Assembly (NCBI GenBank): GCA_903859415.1
Contig: CAIOMN010000115.1
Coordinates: forward strand, 1 to 36,479
Source of the DNA: an uncultured Methylococcaceae bacterium
GTDB lineage: Bacteria; Pseudomonadota; Gammaproteobacteria; Methylococcales; Methylomonadaceae
Length of the DNA stretch: 36,479 nt
Direction: 5' to 3'
Positions 9,013 through 18,227 of the stretch are shown piece after piece. Positions within the stretch are counted from its first letter, which is position 1; each line of letters begins with the position of its first letter. The notes under the pieces were generated by a model that was given only the letters and a program-made list of their open reading frames with translations, searched no databases and was not told the origin of the DNA. The position numbers and the translations under genes are program-made.

Positions 9013-12000
9013 TTGACTAATACTCAACCGAGCGAAAATGCTCTAAACATGAGAACCGCTATCGATCCCCAAATTACAAACTCTCCTACAAATCACTCCA
9101 GCCACCATTGGAAACGGTTTGTACTGCTACTCCTTGCTATCTCACTGTTAATTGGCGCTATAGGCGCAATCGGTTATCGATACTTAAGCGAAGAAATACG
9201 CCGTGAGAACGACCGTACCCTGGCAGTCATCGCCGAGCAAAAACGGCAACAAATTGAAGCTTTACTTACCGAAGCCCAGATTGATACCAATTTAACCTTT
9301 TATGGCCACTCTCAGATTGAGATACTTTTCAGCCAATGGCAAAATGGCGGCCGGAAAGATGATGTGAGTCTGAAACGGATGGAGCAGCTCATGGCACAAA
9401 TGGCAATGGCCCGTGGCTGGAGTGGATTAACGATAGTCGACGCTGAAGCTCGTCCAGCATTTGCCATAGGTGAAGCCGATATTCAGGCCCATAGGGATTT
9501 GATCCAAGACATCTTGCATAGACCCCGCACTGAACTGATCGATTTATATATAAATGCCAAGGGCGAAGCTCAATACGGCATCCTAGCACCTATCGGGTCG
9601 CCAGACATGGTGCCACTGGGCGTGGCCTACGTGACATGGAGTGCCGACAAAGCACTAACCCCGCTGGTCAGAACCTGGCCAGTACCCACCCAAACAGCGG
9701 AAACCTACCTGGTTCGACGTGACGGTGATGGCGTTCGTTTTTTGACACCTCTACGCTTTCGACTCGACCCCGCTCTCTCGCTAACCCTCCCCTTGAGCAG
9801 ACCAGAAGTGCCAGCCGCTAGAGCTGCACGCGGAGAGCGTGGAATTATCGAGGGTGGCCGTGATTATCGCAACATTCCTGTGCTGGCCTATGCCTCTGCA
9901 GTCGCTGGGACGCCCTGGTTGATGATTGCCGAGATTGACGAATCTGAGGCCTATGCCCGCATTCAAACTATGGCTTGGACAACAACCCTGGCCGTGGGTT
10001 TTGGTCTACTTCTGGTGTATTACGCAGGCTATTTGTTATGGCGTCGGGATCAACAGCGTCAAGAATTGAGCTCTCTAAAAACCCAGCAAATTGCAGAGTC
10101 ACGCTTTCGCGTAATCTTCGAGCAGGCACCCATGGGGGTAGCACTGGTCGACGCAAACACTGGACAGATCTTAGAGGCAAACCTACGCCTTAGCGAGATC
10201 GTTGGACACCGGCCAGAACAAGTGGTAGGAGCCAATCCCCAGCTCAGTTTTACACATCCAGATGACAGACAGGAGAGCCATGATCAAATAAAACGTCTTA
10301 AGAATGGTGAGATCAGTGGATACCGCTTGAACAAACGCTACCTCCTACCAGACAGCTCGATTGTCTGGGCCAGCGTAACCTGTGCACCGGTTCAAGTCGA
10401 TACCGACGGTACCCAGCGCTATCTATACATTGTCGAAGACATCAGTGAACGTAAACGTTACGAGCAAGAACTTAGACAGGCTCACGATGCTGCAGAAGCC
10501 GCTAATGCTGCCAAGAGCGAGTTCCTCGCCCACATGAGCCATGAGATCCGTACACCGATGAACGCAGTACTCGGTTTGGCCCAAGTTCTGGAGCGCGAGC
10601 CGCTCGCCGGAAAGCAGCGTGAAATGGTAGAGCGTATCCGAACTGCCGGTCAATCTCTTCTCGCCATCCTTGATGATGTGCTCGACTTATCCAAGATAGA
10701 GGCTGGACAGCTACGCATCGAACCCCGCCCCTTTGACTTAAGGATTCTGTTGGCAAATCTTGATAGCCTAATGGGTCAATTAGCAGGAACTAAAGGACTT
10801 TCCTTCAGAATAGTGCCTCCGGCAACTCATTTGGGATCATTGTTCGGGGATGGACTCCGCTTAGAACAGGTGTTGTTTAATCTAACTGGAAACGCGATCA
10901 AATTCACCGAACGGGGAGAAGTGTCGGTCCTTGTTAAAATCCACGATATCAGCGAAACAGCCGTAATACTTCACTTCGAGGTGCGCGACAGTGGCATCGG
11001 TATTACACCTGAAGCACTAGTCCAGCTATTTACTCCCTTCACCCAAGCTGACTCAGGCATTAGCCGCCGCTTTGGCGGCACTGGTCTTGGCTTGTCCATC
11101 TGCAAGCGTCTAGTGGAACTGATGGATGGAAAGATTGGCGTCGAAAGCCAAATCGGCCTAGGCAGCACCTTTTGGTTCGAGTTACCTTTTCAAAAAACGA
11201 AAGACGTCGATAAAGACGCGCTAGCAACCCAATCGGTAAAGATCTTTTCTGGGCCACGTTTGATTGGAGCACACTTCCTGGTTGTGGACGACAGCGCCAT
11301 GAACCGGGATTTAATGGAGAGAGCACTGAAGCTGGAAGGCGCCACCTCCACGCTGGCCGCCGATGGTCAGCAGGCCGTTCAACTCATCAAAACCCGATCA
11401 GAGGCTTTCGATGCCGTGCTGATGGATGTACAAATGCCTGTAATGGACGGCTTGACAGCAGTCAGATTGATTCGTGGGGAGCTGGGCTTAACCGATCTGC
11501 CGATCATTGCCTTTACCGCTGGAGTACGTGACGAACAACAAGCTGCTGCACGAGCAGCCGGTGTAAACGACGTACTGGCTAAACCAATGGATCTGGAACA
11601 AATGGCGACCTTGCTGAAAAAATGGGTCAAACCTCAGCCAACAAAAGAAGAGACATCCACTGACTCCCCACCCGTAAGCGAACTGACATCAGCCAGTAAA
11701 AATACCGACCATAACTTCCCAAAGATCATTGGGATCGACAGAGAATGCGCCGCTCAACGTTTGGGTGGTGACAGAGCAATGTTCATTAGCTTGCTAGGGA
11801 TGTTCTTCGATGACAATCTCAGGGTTGCAGAACTGGCACGCAGCGACTTGGTATCAGGCGACCGGAAAATGGCGGCTCAACGCATGCATACGCTGGTCAG
11901 CAATGCTGGCTTTATCTGTGCAATGAACATTATGGACTCGGCAAAGGATTTGGAGCAAGCCATTGATCAGGGAGAAACGGAACTGAATGAACAATTTGAA

Positions 12001-12054
12001 GCTCTGGATTACCTCATTACATCACTCCTTGATGCTACTTCATCTTTGCTCTGA
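9013..12054 (+). CDS. Membrane tripartite hybrid sensor kinase (Cache-PAS-HisKA-HATPase-REC-HPt)
   Basis: This 1013-residue sensor of the BarA/ArcB architecture has two membrane helices (about 34-55 and 318-340) flanking a periplasmic Cache-like domain. A PAS domain follows (about 357-475, SRFRVIFEQAPMGVALVDA). The HisKA box [11 protein letters not shown] has phospho-acceptor H510. The HATPase has NLTGNAIKF, DSGIGI and GGTGLGL. A REC domain has D805 in LMDVQMP, and a C-terminal HPt has H959 in RMHTLVSNAG. It can therefore run an internal phosphorelay, but the output regulator is not adjacent. The annotated start is TTG 9013 with no ribosome site; in-frame ATG 9049 is an equally plausible start. 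Confidence 0.92.
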   Translation: MTNTQPSENALNMRTAIDPQITNSPTNHSSHHWKRFVLLLLAISLLIGAIGAIGYRYLSEEIRRENDRTLAVIAEQKRQQIEALLTEAQIDTNLTFYGHSQIEILFSQWQNGGRKDDVSLKRMEQLMAQMAMARGWSGLTIVDAEARPAFAIGEADIQAHRDLIQDILHRPRTELIDLYINAKGEAQYGILAPIGSPDMVPLGVAYVTWSADKALTPLVRTWPVPTQTAETYLVRRDGDGVRFLTPLRFRLDPALSLTLPLSRPEVPAARAARGERGIIEGGRDYRNIPVLAYASAVAGTPWLMIAEIDESEAYARIQTMAWTTTLAVGFGLLLVYYAGYLLWRRDQQRQELSSLKTQQIAESRFRVIFEQAPMGVALVDANTGQILEANLRLSEIVGHRPEQVVGANPQLSFTHPDDRQESHDQIKRLKNGEISGYRLNKRYLLPDSSIVWASVTCAPVQVDTDGTQRYLYIVEDISERKRYEQELRQAHDAAEAANAAKSEFLAHMSHEIRTPMNAVLGLAQVLEREPLAGKQREMVERIRTAGQSLLAILDDVLDLSKIEAGQLRIEPRPFDLRILLANLDSLMGQLAGTKGLSFRIVPPATHLGSLFGDGLRLEQVLFNLTGNAIKFTERGEVSVLVKIHDISETAVILHFEVRDSGIGITPEALVQLFTPFTQADSGISRRFGGTGLGLSICKRLVELMDGKIGVESQIGLGSTFWFELPFQKTKDVDKDALATQSVKIFSGPRLIGAHFLVVDDSAMNRDLMERALKLEGATSTLAADGQQAVQLIKTRSEAFDAVLMDVQMPVMDGLTAVRLIRGELGLTDLPIIAFTAGVRDEQQAAARAAGVNDVLAKPMDLEQMATLLKKWVKPQPTKEETSTDSPPVSELTSASKNTDHNFPKIIGIDRECAAQRLGGDRAMFISLLGMFFDDNLRVAELARSDLVSGDRKMAAQRMHTLVSNAGFICAMNIMDSAKDLEQAIDQGETELNEQFEALDYLITSLLDATSSLL

Positions 12055-12082
12055 ACTGCTGGTAACAAGGCACCTACAACTG

Positions 12083-12706
12083 TTATGGGAAAAAATTAAT
12101 CTCAGGAAATTGACCGTCGGACTCCCAAAGAACCGGGACTGATTTCACTCGTACCAACCATCCATTACGGGTGGGGTGATAACGACGATAGAAGGTCACA
12201 AAGCTGTTTCCATCTGGCTCACTCTTAACTGAGAGAAGATCATCGGCGGTCTGGGTAACAAACTTCTTCCATGCCGCCTTGCCTGTCATGGCCAAATAAA
12301 TAGGCTCATGATGTCCGTCAGATGCAATTGCTTCGGCAATCTGCAAGTGGTGATTCACCACTTGCACTGGAAAAGTCAATGGCCCATTGTAGGAGCCCGC
12401 TGCTGCAGTGAGATCTACTGAAACCAGGCAGGTTGGCGTGGAAGCTCCACGAAGAAGAGTCGGATCTAATCGAGCTAAAGGAGCATCAAGAATTAGTTGA
12501 TCAAGTAATTCACCCTTGCAACCACGAAGTTCCAATACTGCTGGTATTTGAGAAACAGACTCTCCACTCGCCCACTTGTATTCCAGAATTTTAGGGGACA
12601 ACTCGGGGTCAAGTAACAACTGCAATCGTTTACAGCCAATTTGTACACCATTCGCTTGCGTAAGCGAACTGATACACAATAAACCAATCAGCAACGAGAG
12701 TCTCAT
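12083..12706 (-). CDS. Exported protein of unknown function, candidate periplasmic partner of the lysozyme-like protein
   Basis: I do not recognise this 207-residue protein. It begins with a clear signal peptide (hydrophobic LSLLIGLLCISSL, cleavage near TQA-NG), so it should be periplasmic. Three cysteines (GCKRL, RGCKGE and PTCLVS) suggest a disulphide. Its ATG overlaps the stop of the upstream gene by one base (TAATG), a sign of translational coupling and of a functional pair. I infer from this layout that it could be an immunity protein against the neighbouring lysozyme-like protein; no motif proves it. It ends 28 bases from the convergent sensor-kinase gene. Confidence 0.68.
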   Translation of the reverse strand: MRLSLLIGLLCISSLTQANGVQIGCKRLQLLLDPELSPKILEYKWASGESVSQIPAVLELRGCKGELLDQLILDAPLARLDPTLLRGASTPTCLVSVDLTAAAGSYNGPLTFPVQVVNHHLQIAEAIASDGHHEPIYLAMTGKAAWKKFVTQTADDLLSVKSEPDGNSFVTFYRRYHPTRNGWLVRVKSVPVLWESDGQFPEINFFP

Positions 12707-13221
12707 TAAACCCGTTCAACAATGATTCCAGCGATCAAACCTTCGTTTGCTTCTACCCCTTTCATTAAAACATCAATTTGAGACTCAACATTTTGGTTCA
12801 ACTTCACCCCAGCAGCTTCTAAATCTTTCAAATACTTAGAAGTGTCATTTTCACTGGCTGGCGTCAACCTATTGATAGCATCAGTCACTGTCATTTTGCC
12901 GTACTTTTCGAGGTAGAGACTCCGTTGCGCAAGTCGACCGTCATCTAAACTTGCAAAGACGGCAAAGTGCCCTACCGCTCCCGGTGCTAAACCAATTTTG
13001 GTAGGTGCATCCCGAAGGTTGCCTGGGTTATTATTACGCCATGATAACGATCCACCTACTTTTACTTCCTTATCATAGGCGATGTAACGTTTCCATTGTG
13101 CGGGGGTTTTTGCCGCTGCAATATTTACAGCAATAATGGTTGCGCCAGACAACTCACCACCTTGAATTATGACGCCGTTGATTTGGAGTGGCTCATCTGG
13201 ACCTGATTTATTGGTTGTCAT
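12706..13221 (-). CDS. Lysozyme-like small protein with NPGN motif
   Basis: This 171-residue protein has no signal peptide. The central motif WRNNNPGNLRD (about 62-72), then GHFAVFASLDDGRLAQRSLY, and LTPASENDTSKYLKDL, resemble a phage-type 'structural protein'/lysozyme-like domain. Typical members read NNPGNIR...F..FxxxxxGxxAL and then xPxxENDTxxYI. Such domains are thought to act on peptidoglycan. The N-terminal 55 residues are unlike that domain and might serve delivery. A strong ribosome site (GGAGG) precedes the ATG at 13221. The downstream gene for a periplasmic protein overlaps it by one base. No phage genes surround it, so an antibacterial effector role is an inference. Confidence 0.7.
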   Translation of the reverse strand: MTTNKSGPDEPLQINGVIIQGGELSGATIIAVNIAAAKTPAQWKRYIAYDKEVKVGGSLSWRNNNPGNLRDAPTKIGLAPGAVGHFAVFASLDDGRLAQRSLYLEKYGKMTVTDAINRLTPASENDTSKYLKDLEAAGVKLNQNVESQIDVLMKGVEANEGLIAGIIVERV

Positions 13222-13428
13222 ATTTTAACCTCCGGGATTGTGCTTGAAAGCTATAATTCTAGTCATTGATAAACCGATCTTTTTCGCAATATCAACTCAA
13301 AGAATTATATTGTTAACAAGCAGAAAAAGTATAGTTTTTTAAAGTTGAACGCATAAAACACACTTATTGACCAGTGCTTGGACCAACTCTGAATTTCAAC
13401 TGATATTCAACAATACCCCACCAAAGCT

Positions 13429-14007
13429 TTATTTTTTAAAATCAATTAATTGCTTTTCGACAGTTTCATAAATCTTGAGCTTATCAATTAGTTCTTTAGC
13501 TGACAACGAAGTCCCTGATTTTTCATAATTTTTTGGCCAATCATCCCAACCATAACCCCAACGCCATGGCGTTGGCAACCATGGATGTCCACCTATATCG
13601 ACAACTGCATACATAATATTCCCCATCATATTCATCTTTCTATTGACACATTGCTTGAGTTCGCGATCAGCTTCATTGCGTTCTTGTTCGCTGCCTCCAC
13701 ACCAATATGAAATATCATGAACAATACAACAGGATGCCCAAGAACCATCGAACCATCGGGTACAACCATCGGTTGTAAAAATATAGTCAGGCTTATTAAC
13801 TAATGCAATACCACCTGAGCTTTCCCGTTTATTACTACAAAACTCTTCCGCAACTTGCTCAATAGAATTTCTCATCGGCTTGACTTTAATATAGGGTTCG
13901 AAAGCCATATGAGGAACCAAGCTTGTACAACCCATCAACGAACTACTGACAAGCAAACAGATTATCAATCGGTTGCCTATTAGGGATAGTGGGTGATTAT
14001 CTTTCAT
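13429..14007 (-). CDS. Lipoprotein with phospholipase A2-like Cys-Cys-x-x-His-Asp motif
   Basis: This is a 192-residue predicted lipoprotein: the signal segment IICLLVSSSLMGC gives a lipobox with lipid-bearing C27. Its core (about 79-108) contains DGCTRWFDGSW, then CCIVHDISYWCGG with H97-D98, followed by acidic and basic residues and QCV. This matches the CCxxHDxxY active-site pattern of phospholipase A2-like folds, with several cysteines for disulphides. Catalysis is not proven, because no calcium loop could be assigned with certainty. The C-terminal part has a Trp-rich patch (GGHPWLPTPWRWGYGWDDW). It is transcribed divergently from another lipoprotein gene. Confidence 0.72.
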   Translation of the reverse strand: MKDNHPLSLIGNRLIICLLVSSSLMGCTSLVPHMAFEPYIKVKPMRNSIEQVAEEFCSNKRESSGGIALVNKPDYIFTTDGCTRWFDGSWASCCIVHDISYWCGGSEQERNEADRELKQCVNRKMNMMGNIMYAVVDIGGHPWLPTPWRWGYGWDDWPKNYEKSGTSLSAKELIDKLKIYETVEKQLIDFKK

Positions 14008-14067
14008 TTTCTTGGAATCAAAAGCCTTGAAGTAATTGTTAATCCGGAAACCGAATAAGCCGGTATG

Positions 14068-14097
14068 ATTATAAATTTTTAACTGTTTTATTATGAA
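14068..14097 (-). promoter_or_regulatory. Candidate promoter of the phospholipase-like lipoprotein gene
   Basis: On the minus strand the -10 hexamer is a perfect TATAAT (14068-14073), with a weak -35 TTCATA (14092-14097) at 18 bases. Transcription would start near 14061, about 53 bases before the ATG at 14007. Confidence 0.35.
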
Positions 14098-14128
14098 AAA
14101 AACAATATCCCTTCCAAAAAAATCTGAT

Positions 14129-14134
14129 TATAAT
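14129..14134 (+). promoter_or_regulatory. Candidate -10 box of the 257-residue lipoprotein gene
   Basis: A perfect TATAAT lies 26 bases before the ATG at 14161, which leaves a leader of about 20 bases carrying the ribosome site TAGGAG. No convincing -35 element is present upstream, so an activator may be required or the match may be accidental in this AT-rich stretch. Confidence 0.3.
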
Positions 14135-14160
14135 CGAATCAAAAAGTTAGGAGCATAATT

Positions 14161-14934
14161 ATGATGAATGCTGGAGTTTTCATTCTATCCAACAAAATAA
14201 GAAGCGTTATTCTTCTTCCAATTTTTTTTGTCCTCTCTGGGTGCGGCCTAACTCAAATCGCACCTATCCAAACAGGGCGCATAGCCCAGTTGGAAACTTT
14301 CCGTCATACATTCTATTTTGGAAAGAGCAACTCATTAGGCAGCGATTCAGACATCAACCGGAAAATCGATACCACTTTCAAAAAACTTTTGGGTGAGACT
14401 GACTGGAGAACCATTAAGGATAATTATGGTTTTAGAGACATAAAAGACGAGTTGGTCGCTAAATCAATTTATGTTAAAGGTTTAGCCCAGTTCTATATAA
14501 CTATAGACCCCTATGATCACCAACAATTTTTGCTGGAAGGTACAGGAAAATATTATCTGATCCGTCAAAAGACTAACAGCATTCTTTTGTTAGGGGACTT
14601 CATCGCGCCACCAACAACTTTTAAAATATCAGACTTGAACAATGGCTTATTGTCAATCAATGTAAATTTATACACCACTACAATCCCTGGCGAAATAACA
14701 CATACCAACGGCTCGATCGTCAAATATCAAATCAAGTTTGATACATCCAGGAAACAAGAAAGCATTTATCGCATCGACTACCGTGCGATCAATGATGTTC
14801 ATATAGTATCCAGCTTGGATGAACCGTTAACTGACGATAACAAACTAGGAGAACTTATTTTCGACAACCAGGAGCAATCATCTAAAAAGCTGTTGGATTT
14901 GCGTGGAATTCAATTTCTTCGTACAGATTACTAA
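14161..14934 (+). CDS. Lipoprotein of unknown function
   Basis: I do not recognise this 257-residue protein. The N-terminus has a lipoprotein signal (VILLPIFFVLSGC, lipid-bearing C28). The rest is mostly hydrophilic with alternating hydrophobic residues typical of beta structure (for example QFYITIDPYDHQQFLL and LLSINVNLYTTTIPG), and there is no further membrane segment. A good ribosome site (TAGGAG) precedes the ATG; a second ATG is the next codon. It is divergent from the phospholipase-like lipoprotein gene and 29 bases upstream of the zinc-ribbon gene, so it may form a pair with either. Confidence 0.75.
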   Translation: MMNAGVFILSNKIRSVILLPIFFVLSGCGLTQIAPIQTGRIAQLETFRHTFYFGKSNSLGSDSDINRKIDTTFKKLLGETDWRTIKDNYGFRDIKDELVAKSIYVKGLAQFYITIDPYDHQQFLLEGTGKYYLIRQKTNSILLLGDFIAPPTTFKISDLNNGLLSINVNLYTTTIPGEITHTNGSIVKYQIKFDTSRKQESIYRIDYRAINDVHIVSSLDEPLTDDNKLGELIFDNQEQSSKKLLDLRGIQFLRTDY

Positions 14935-14963
14935 TCTTTAACTTCTTCATGTGATTTATTGCC

Positions 14964-15866
14964 ATGGACAACCAAAATATTTGTACAAACTGCAGTACAC
15001 TGAACACGCTGGACAGCCTATTTTGCAAACACTGTGGTAAAGCTATCAACTCAACCTTAAATAACAGAATAAATGATGAAATCGATAGTTTAATCAATGT
15101 CAAAAAAGAACAATTGGAAAAACTTGCTGAGAATTTAGAAAACAGGATCGAATTAAACAGTATCAAAAAAATCGACGGCTGGATAAGAACTGGGGGAATG
15201 GTAGGTGCAATTTTTGCCATTGCAGGTGGGCTTACAGCATGGGGCATACTGACAGACAAGATAAAAGAGACAACTGACCATGCGACACAGGCAAATATAC
15301 AGATTGCTGATCTGGTCAACGACACCAAAGATGAGATGAAGAAGCTTGAGAACAGTAAAAAAGAAGTGGATGATAAGATTTCATCGATTACGAATAAAGC
15401 CGAAATTGCGGCAACTGAAATTGACATCGTCAATAATGCTACCAAAGATGCTAAGGAAACCACTGAAGAATTTAAAAAACTAAAAGAAAATACTGATAAC
15501 GATGTAGCTCAAGTTAAAAAGGAGTTATTCACCCTTAAAAAAGAACTTATAAACAAAATCCAGCGAACTGATAACGCCACATTTAATTTATTCATCGATC
15601 ATGGTGGAAACAAACACAATCAAGGGTTTAATGAAGTGATGGAAAAGCTGCTTAACTCAGGATTCCGGATTAATGAAAACAATGTTATTGATAGCGTCAG
15701 TATTGATCAAAACGAAATCACGTATTTTTCAAACTCAAGTGAAGAAAAGGCGAAGGAGATAAAAGAAATACTGAGTCCGCTTTATAAAGATATCAAATTA
15801 CACTTCAAAAGTCCTAGCGATAGAGACCCAAGCGATATGCTGCTGAACCTTAAAGAACGTACTTAA
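14964..15866 (+). CDS. Zinc-ribbon, single-pass membrane, coiled-coil protein
   Basis: This 300-residue protein starts with a zinc ribbon of the CxxC...CxxC type (C7, C10, C21, C24: ICTNC and FCKHC). A charged helix follows, then one membrane segment at about 77-96 (GGMVGAIFAIAGGLTAWGIL). A long Lys/Glu-rich coiled coil runs over about 98-205, and a C-terminal alpha/beta-looking domain over about 210-300. That domain (FNEVMEKLLNSGFRINE... then SIDQNEITYFSNSSEEKAKE) faintly recalls LytR-C-type modules. Zinc ribbon inside and coiled coil outside would be the natural topology. No ribosome site is seen, so it may rely on read-through from the lipoprotein gene 29 bases upstream. Function is unknown. 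Confidence 0.72.
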   Translation: MDNQNICTNCSTLNTLDSLFCKHCGKAINSTLNNRINDEIDSLINVKKEQLEKLAENLENRIELNSIKKIDGWIRTGGMVGAIFAIAGGLTAWGILTDKIKETTDHATQANIQIADLVNDTKDEMKKLENSKKEVDDKISSITNKAEIAATEIDIVNNATKDAKETTEEFKKLKENTDNDVAQVKKELFTLKKELINKIQRTDNATFNLFIDHGGNKHNQGFNEVMEKLLNSGFRINENNVIDSVSIDQNEITYFSNSSEEKAKEIKEILSPLYKDIKLHFKSPSDRDPSDMLLNLKERT

Positions 15867-15953
15867 CGACATTAACATAGTATCTGTAAAGGATCGCAAT
15901 GAAGAGCCATCCATAGCAACCTAAAGACGTCCTTCGTTAATTGAAATAAATGC

Positions 15954-17597
15954 TTAATTGACCTCAGGAAGCCAGCGTGCCAGTTCACTATAAAGAAGGC
16001 CTGGTTCGATTGGTTTGGCTAAAAAACCGTTCATACCGGCTTCGATACAGTCATTCTGATTATCCTCGAAGGCGTTGGCAGTCATGGCAACGATCGGTAT
16101 GGACTGGCCGCAGTCAAGCTGTCTGATACAACGGGTCGCCGCCAAACCATCCATAACCGGCATCTGTATGTCCATCAGAATCAGGTCGTAGACATTGGCT
16201 TTAACCATCGAAACGGCTTCGCCACCATGATTAGCTATCTCCACCGACAAACTGTATTCTTCCAACAACATACGCCCGATTTCCTGGTTTATTTCATTGT
16301 CTTCCACCAACAGAATACGTGAACCTTTACGAATTTTCGCTTCAGGCTTATTGGAGACTTCTTGCCGCTTAAGCTCCTTATCTCGTTTCAAACAGACAGT
16401 AAACCAGAAAGTGCTACCTTGGCCTGGACTACTGACGACACCGGCATCCCCTCCCATCAGTTGAGCCAGATTGCGGCTGATAATCAGACCCAAACCCGTA
16501 CCCCCATATTGACGTGTAGTAGAGGCCTCAGCCTGCATAAATGGCTGAAACAGTTTGGCTTGTTGATCTTCACTAATACCAATACCCGTATCCTGCACTT
16601 CAAATTTCAGCGTCACGCTATCATCTTGCTCATTTTCCACTTGGGCTCGCAAGGTAATGTGACCTCGTTTAGTAAATTTGGCGGCATTACTGAGATAATT
16701 GAGCAGAATTTGACTAAGTCGTAACGGATCGCCGATGAGGGTTAAATCAATGAGTATGGAATCGATATCGTAGATTAGCTCCAACTTTCTGGATTCAATC
16801 TGATCACTCATTAAGATCCTGACTTTTTTAAGTGTATCTCCGATATTAAATCGTATCAGCTCCAGATCAATAAGTTCAGCCTCAATTTTTGACAGACTTA
16901 GTACATCATCAATAATACTCAGTAAATGTTTGGCAGAATAGTTGATCTTTTCAAGCTTGTCTATCTGTTTTGGGTCTTTAAGATCATTCTTGAGAAGGTA
17001 AGTAAAACCAAGAATAGCATTCATGGGTGTCCGTATTTCGTGGCTCATGGTGGACAGGAAAGTGCTTTTTGCCTTATTTGCGGCTTCAGATGCTTCCTTG
17101 GCTGCGATAAGTTCAGTGGTTTTTTCTTCGACTAATTTTTCAAGGTGAAAACGATAGTCTTCTAACTGCTTTTCGTTATCATGGAGTGTGCGAAACAGAC
17201 TGTATCGCTCGATAGCATTCTCGACGGCTCGAACCAGACTCTCCGGGTTCATCCAGCTTTTACTGATAAAATCCTGAGCACCCAGCTGGATCATGTTCGG
17301 GCCATTAAGCCCATTTGTAATACCCGTCACGACGACTACTGGGCAGACGAGCAATTGTGGCGCACCCAATGTCATCAAAAATTCCGGAGCATCATAGTCA
17401 GGCAGATGATAATCAAGCAGGATACAATCGGGCAGTCCTGCCTCGCTATTCAGGCAAGTGCGTAATCCTGCGGCACCCGTTTCTGCGGTGTCAAACCGGA
17501 AGCGCTCAGGTGCGCCCTTCTGCAACAGGCGCTGCATAATCTCCTGGTCTTCAGGGCTATCATCAATAATTAGTATGCGTAAGGTGTCACTCTTCAT
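15954..17597 (-). CDS. Hybrid histidine kinase, REC-HisKA-HATPase-REC
   Basis: This is a 547-residue cytoplasmic kinase with no membrane segment. A receiver domain comes first (acceptor D62 in LLDYHLP). A coiled-coil linker (about 136-178) leads to the HisKA box [11 protein letters not shown] with H186. The HATPase has [14 protein letters not shown] and GGTGLGL, and a second receiver has D476 in LMDIQMP. With no sensor of its own, its input is presumably phosphotransfer into the first receiver, so a neighbouring phytochrome kinase could feed it; this is inferred from context. Its ATG lies 2 bases after the haem oxygenase stop, so the two are translationally linked. Confidence 0.92.
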   Translation of the reverse strand: MKSDTLRILIIDDSPEDQEIMQRLLQKGAPERFRFDTAETGAAGLRTCLNSEAGLPDCILLDYHLPDYDAPEFLMTLGAPQLLVCPVVVVTGITNGLNGPNMIQLGAQDFISKSWMNPESLVRAVENAIERYSLFRTLHDNEKQLEDYRFHLEKLVEEKTTELIAAKEASEAANKAKSTFLSTMSHEIRTPMNAILGFTYLLKNDLKDPKQIDKLEKINYSAKHLLSIIDDVLSLSKIEAELIDLELIRFNIGDTLKKVRILMSDQIESRKLELIYDIDSILIDLTLIGDPLRLSQILLNYLSNAAKFTKRGHITLRAQVENEQDDSVTLKFEVQDTGIGISEDQQAKLFQPFMQAEASTTRQYGGTGLGLIISRNLAQLMGGDAGVVSSPGQGSTFWFTVCLKRDKELKRQEVSNKPEAKIRKGSRILLVEDNEINQEIGRMLLEEYSLSVEIANHGGEAVSMVKANVYDLILMDIQMPVMDGLAATRCIRQLDCGQSIPIVAMTANAFEDNQNDCIEAGMNGFLAKPIEPGLLYSELARWLPEVN

Positions 17598-17599
17598 GA

Positions 17600-18190
17600 T
17601 TATTCGTCAGACAAAATGATCGCTGAGCACAGCCAGCGCTCCAAGGTTGTAAACGTCTCGCAAGCCGCATGTACCAGCGCATCCTCATCCACCGTCACGG
17701 CCATCAACACGGCTCTAAACGTTTGCCACATTGCCCCTGTTTGTTCACCGTAACCCGTAAAAAAGGCTGCGCCATTTTCGACTTCAAGATTGAGCAGAGA
17801 TTTAAAATGACGACTGATCACCTGCCCACCCAGTGTCGAGCCTTCCAGTACGTAAAGGCAACCCAAGGCTGAGGCAAGATCGTTGCAAATCGGAAGTTCG
17901 TGGCAAACGGGAAGCCTCTCCAGTGAATCAACCTCTACACCCAATGCTTGAAGATCCGTCTCCAGCAAGGATAATTTACTCCGCATAGCGATATCCGGTA
18001 GGCAGCCATGCAATTCGGGAACGCTGGTAAGGCTTGCTTCAAAAGGACGGTAGTAACCCCAGAAAGCCTTGATCAGGCGCCGGTAATCCTCCATTGAGAA
18101 ACTGGGAGACAGTAAATTCATATTTGTCTCAAGGCGCTGATGTAGCGGCCAAGTGGCATTTTTAAGTGTGATTAATATTTCAGTGTTCAT
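17600..18190 (-). CDS. bphO: Biliverdin-producing haem oxygenase, BphO-like
   Basis: This enzyme opens haem to biliverdin IX, iron and CO, in the cytoplasm, and biliverdin is the chromophore of bacteriophytochromes. At 196 residues it has the family length. The proximal ligand is H17 in [13 protein letters not shown], and the distal helix signature [13 protein letters not shown] sits at about 113-125. This form is typical of the BphO/HemO haem oxygenases that accompany phytochromes. The ATG has no strong ribosome site. It lies downstream of the two phytochrome genes and the receiver gene, separated by a 144-base gap holding a dispersed repeat, and is followed at 2 bases by a hybrid kinase. 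Confidence 0.9.
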   Translation of the reverse strand: MNTEILITLKNATWPLHQRLETNMNLLSPSFSMEDYRRLIKAFWGYYRPFEASLTSVPELHGCLPDIAMRSKLSLLETDLQALGVEVDSLERLPVCHELPICNDLASALGCLYVLEGSTLGGQVISRHFKSLLNLEVENGAAFFTGYGEQTGAMWQTFRAVLMAVTVDEDALVHAACETFTTLERWLCSAIILSDE

Positions 18191-18227
18191 CGTATAATAA
18201 ATGTAATTATTCGTACCCTACAAATCT

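Noticed and set aside
14882-15463. Long minus-strand frame of 193 residues, rich in Ser, Leu and Ile, opposite the zinc-ribbon gene
   Set aside because: It is the antisense of the Lys/Glu-rich coiled coil and overlaps the end of the lipoprotein gene. The composition is what reverse reading of such a coil gives, and no ribosome site or motif was seen.
12083-15866. Prophage or integrative element covering the accessory patch
   Set aside because: No integrase, tail, capsid or attachment repeats are visible; one lysozyme-like gene is not enough.
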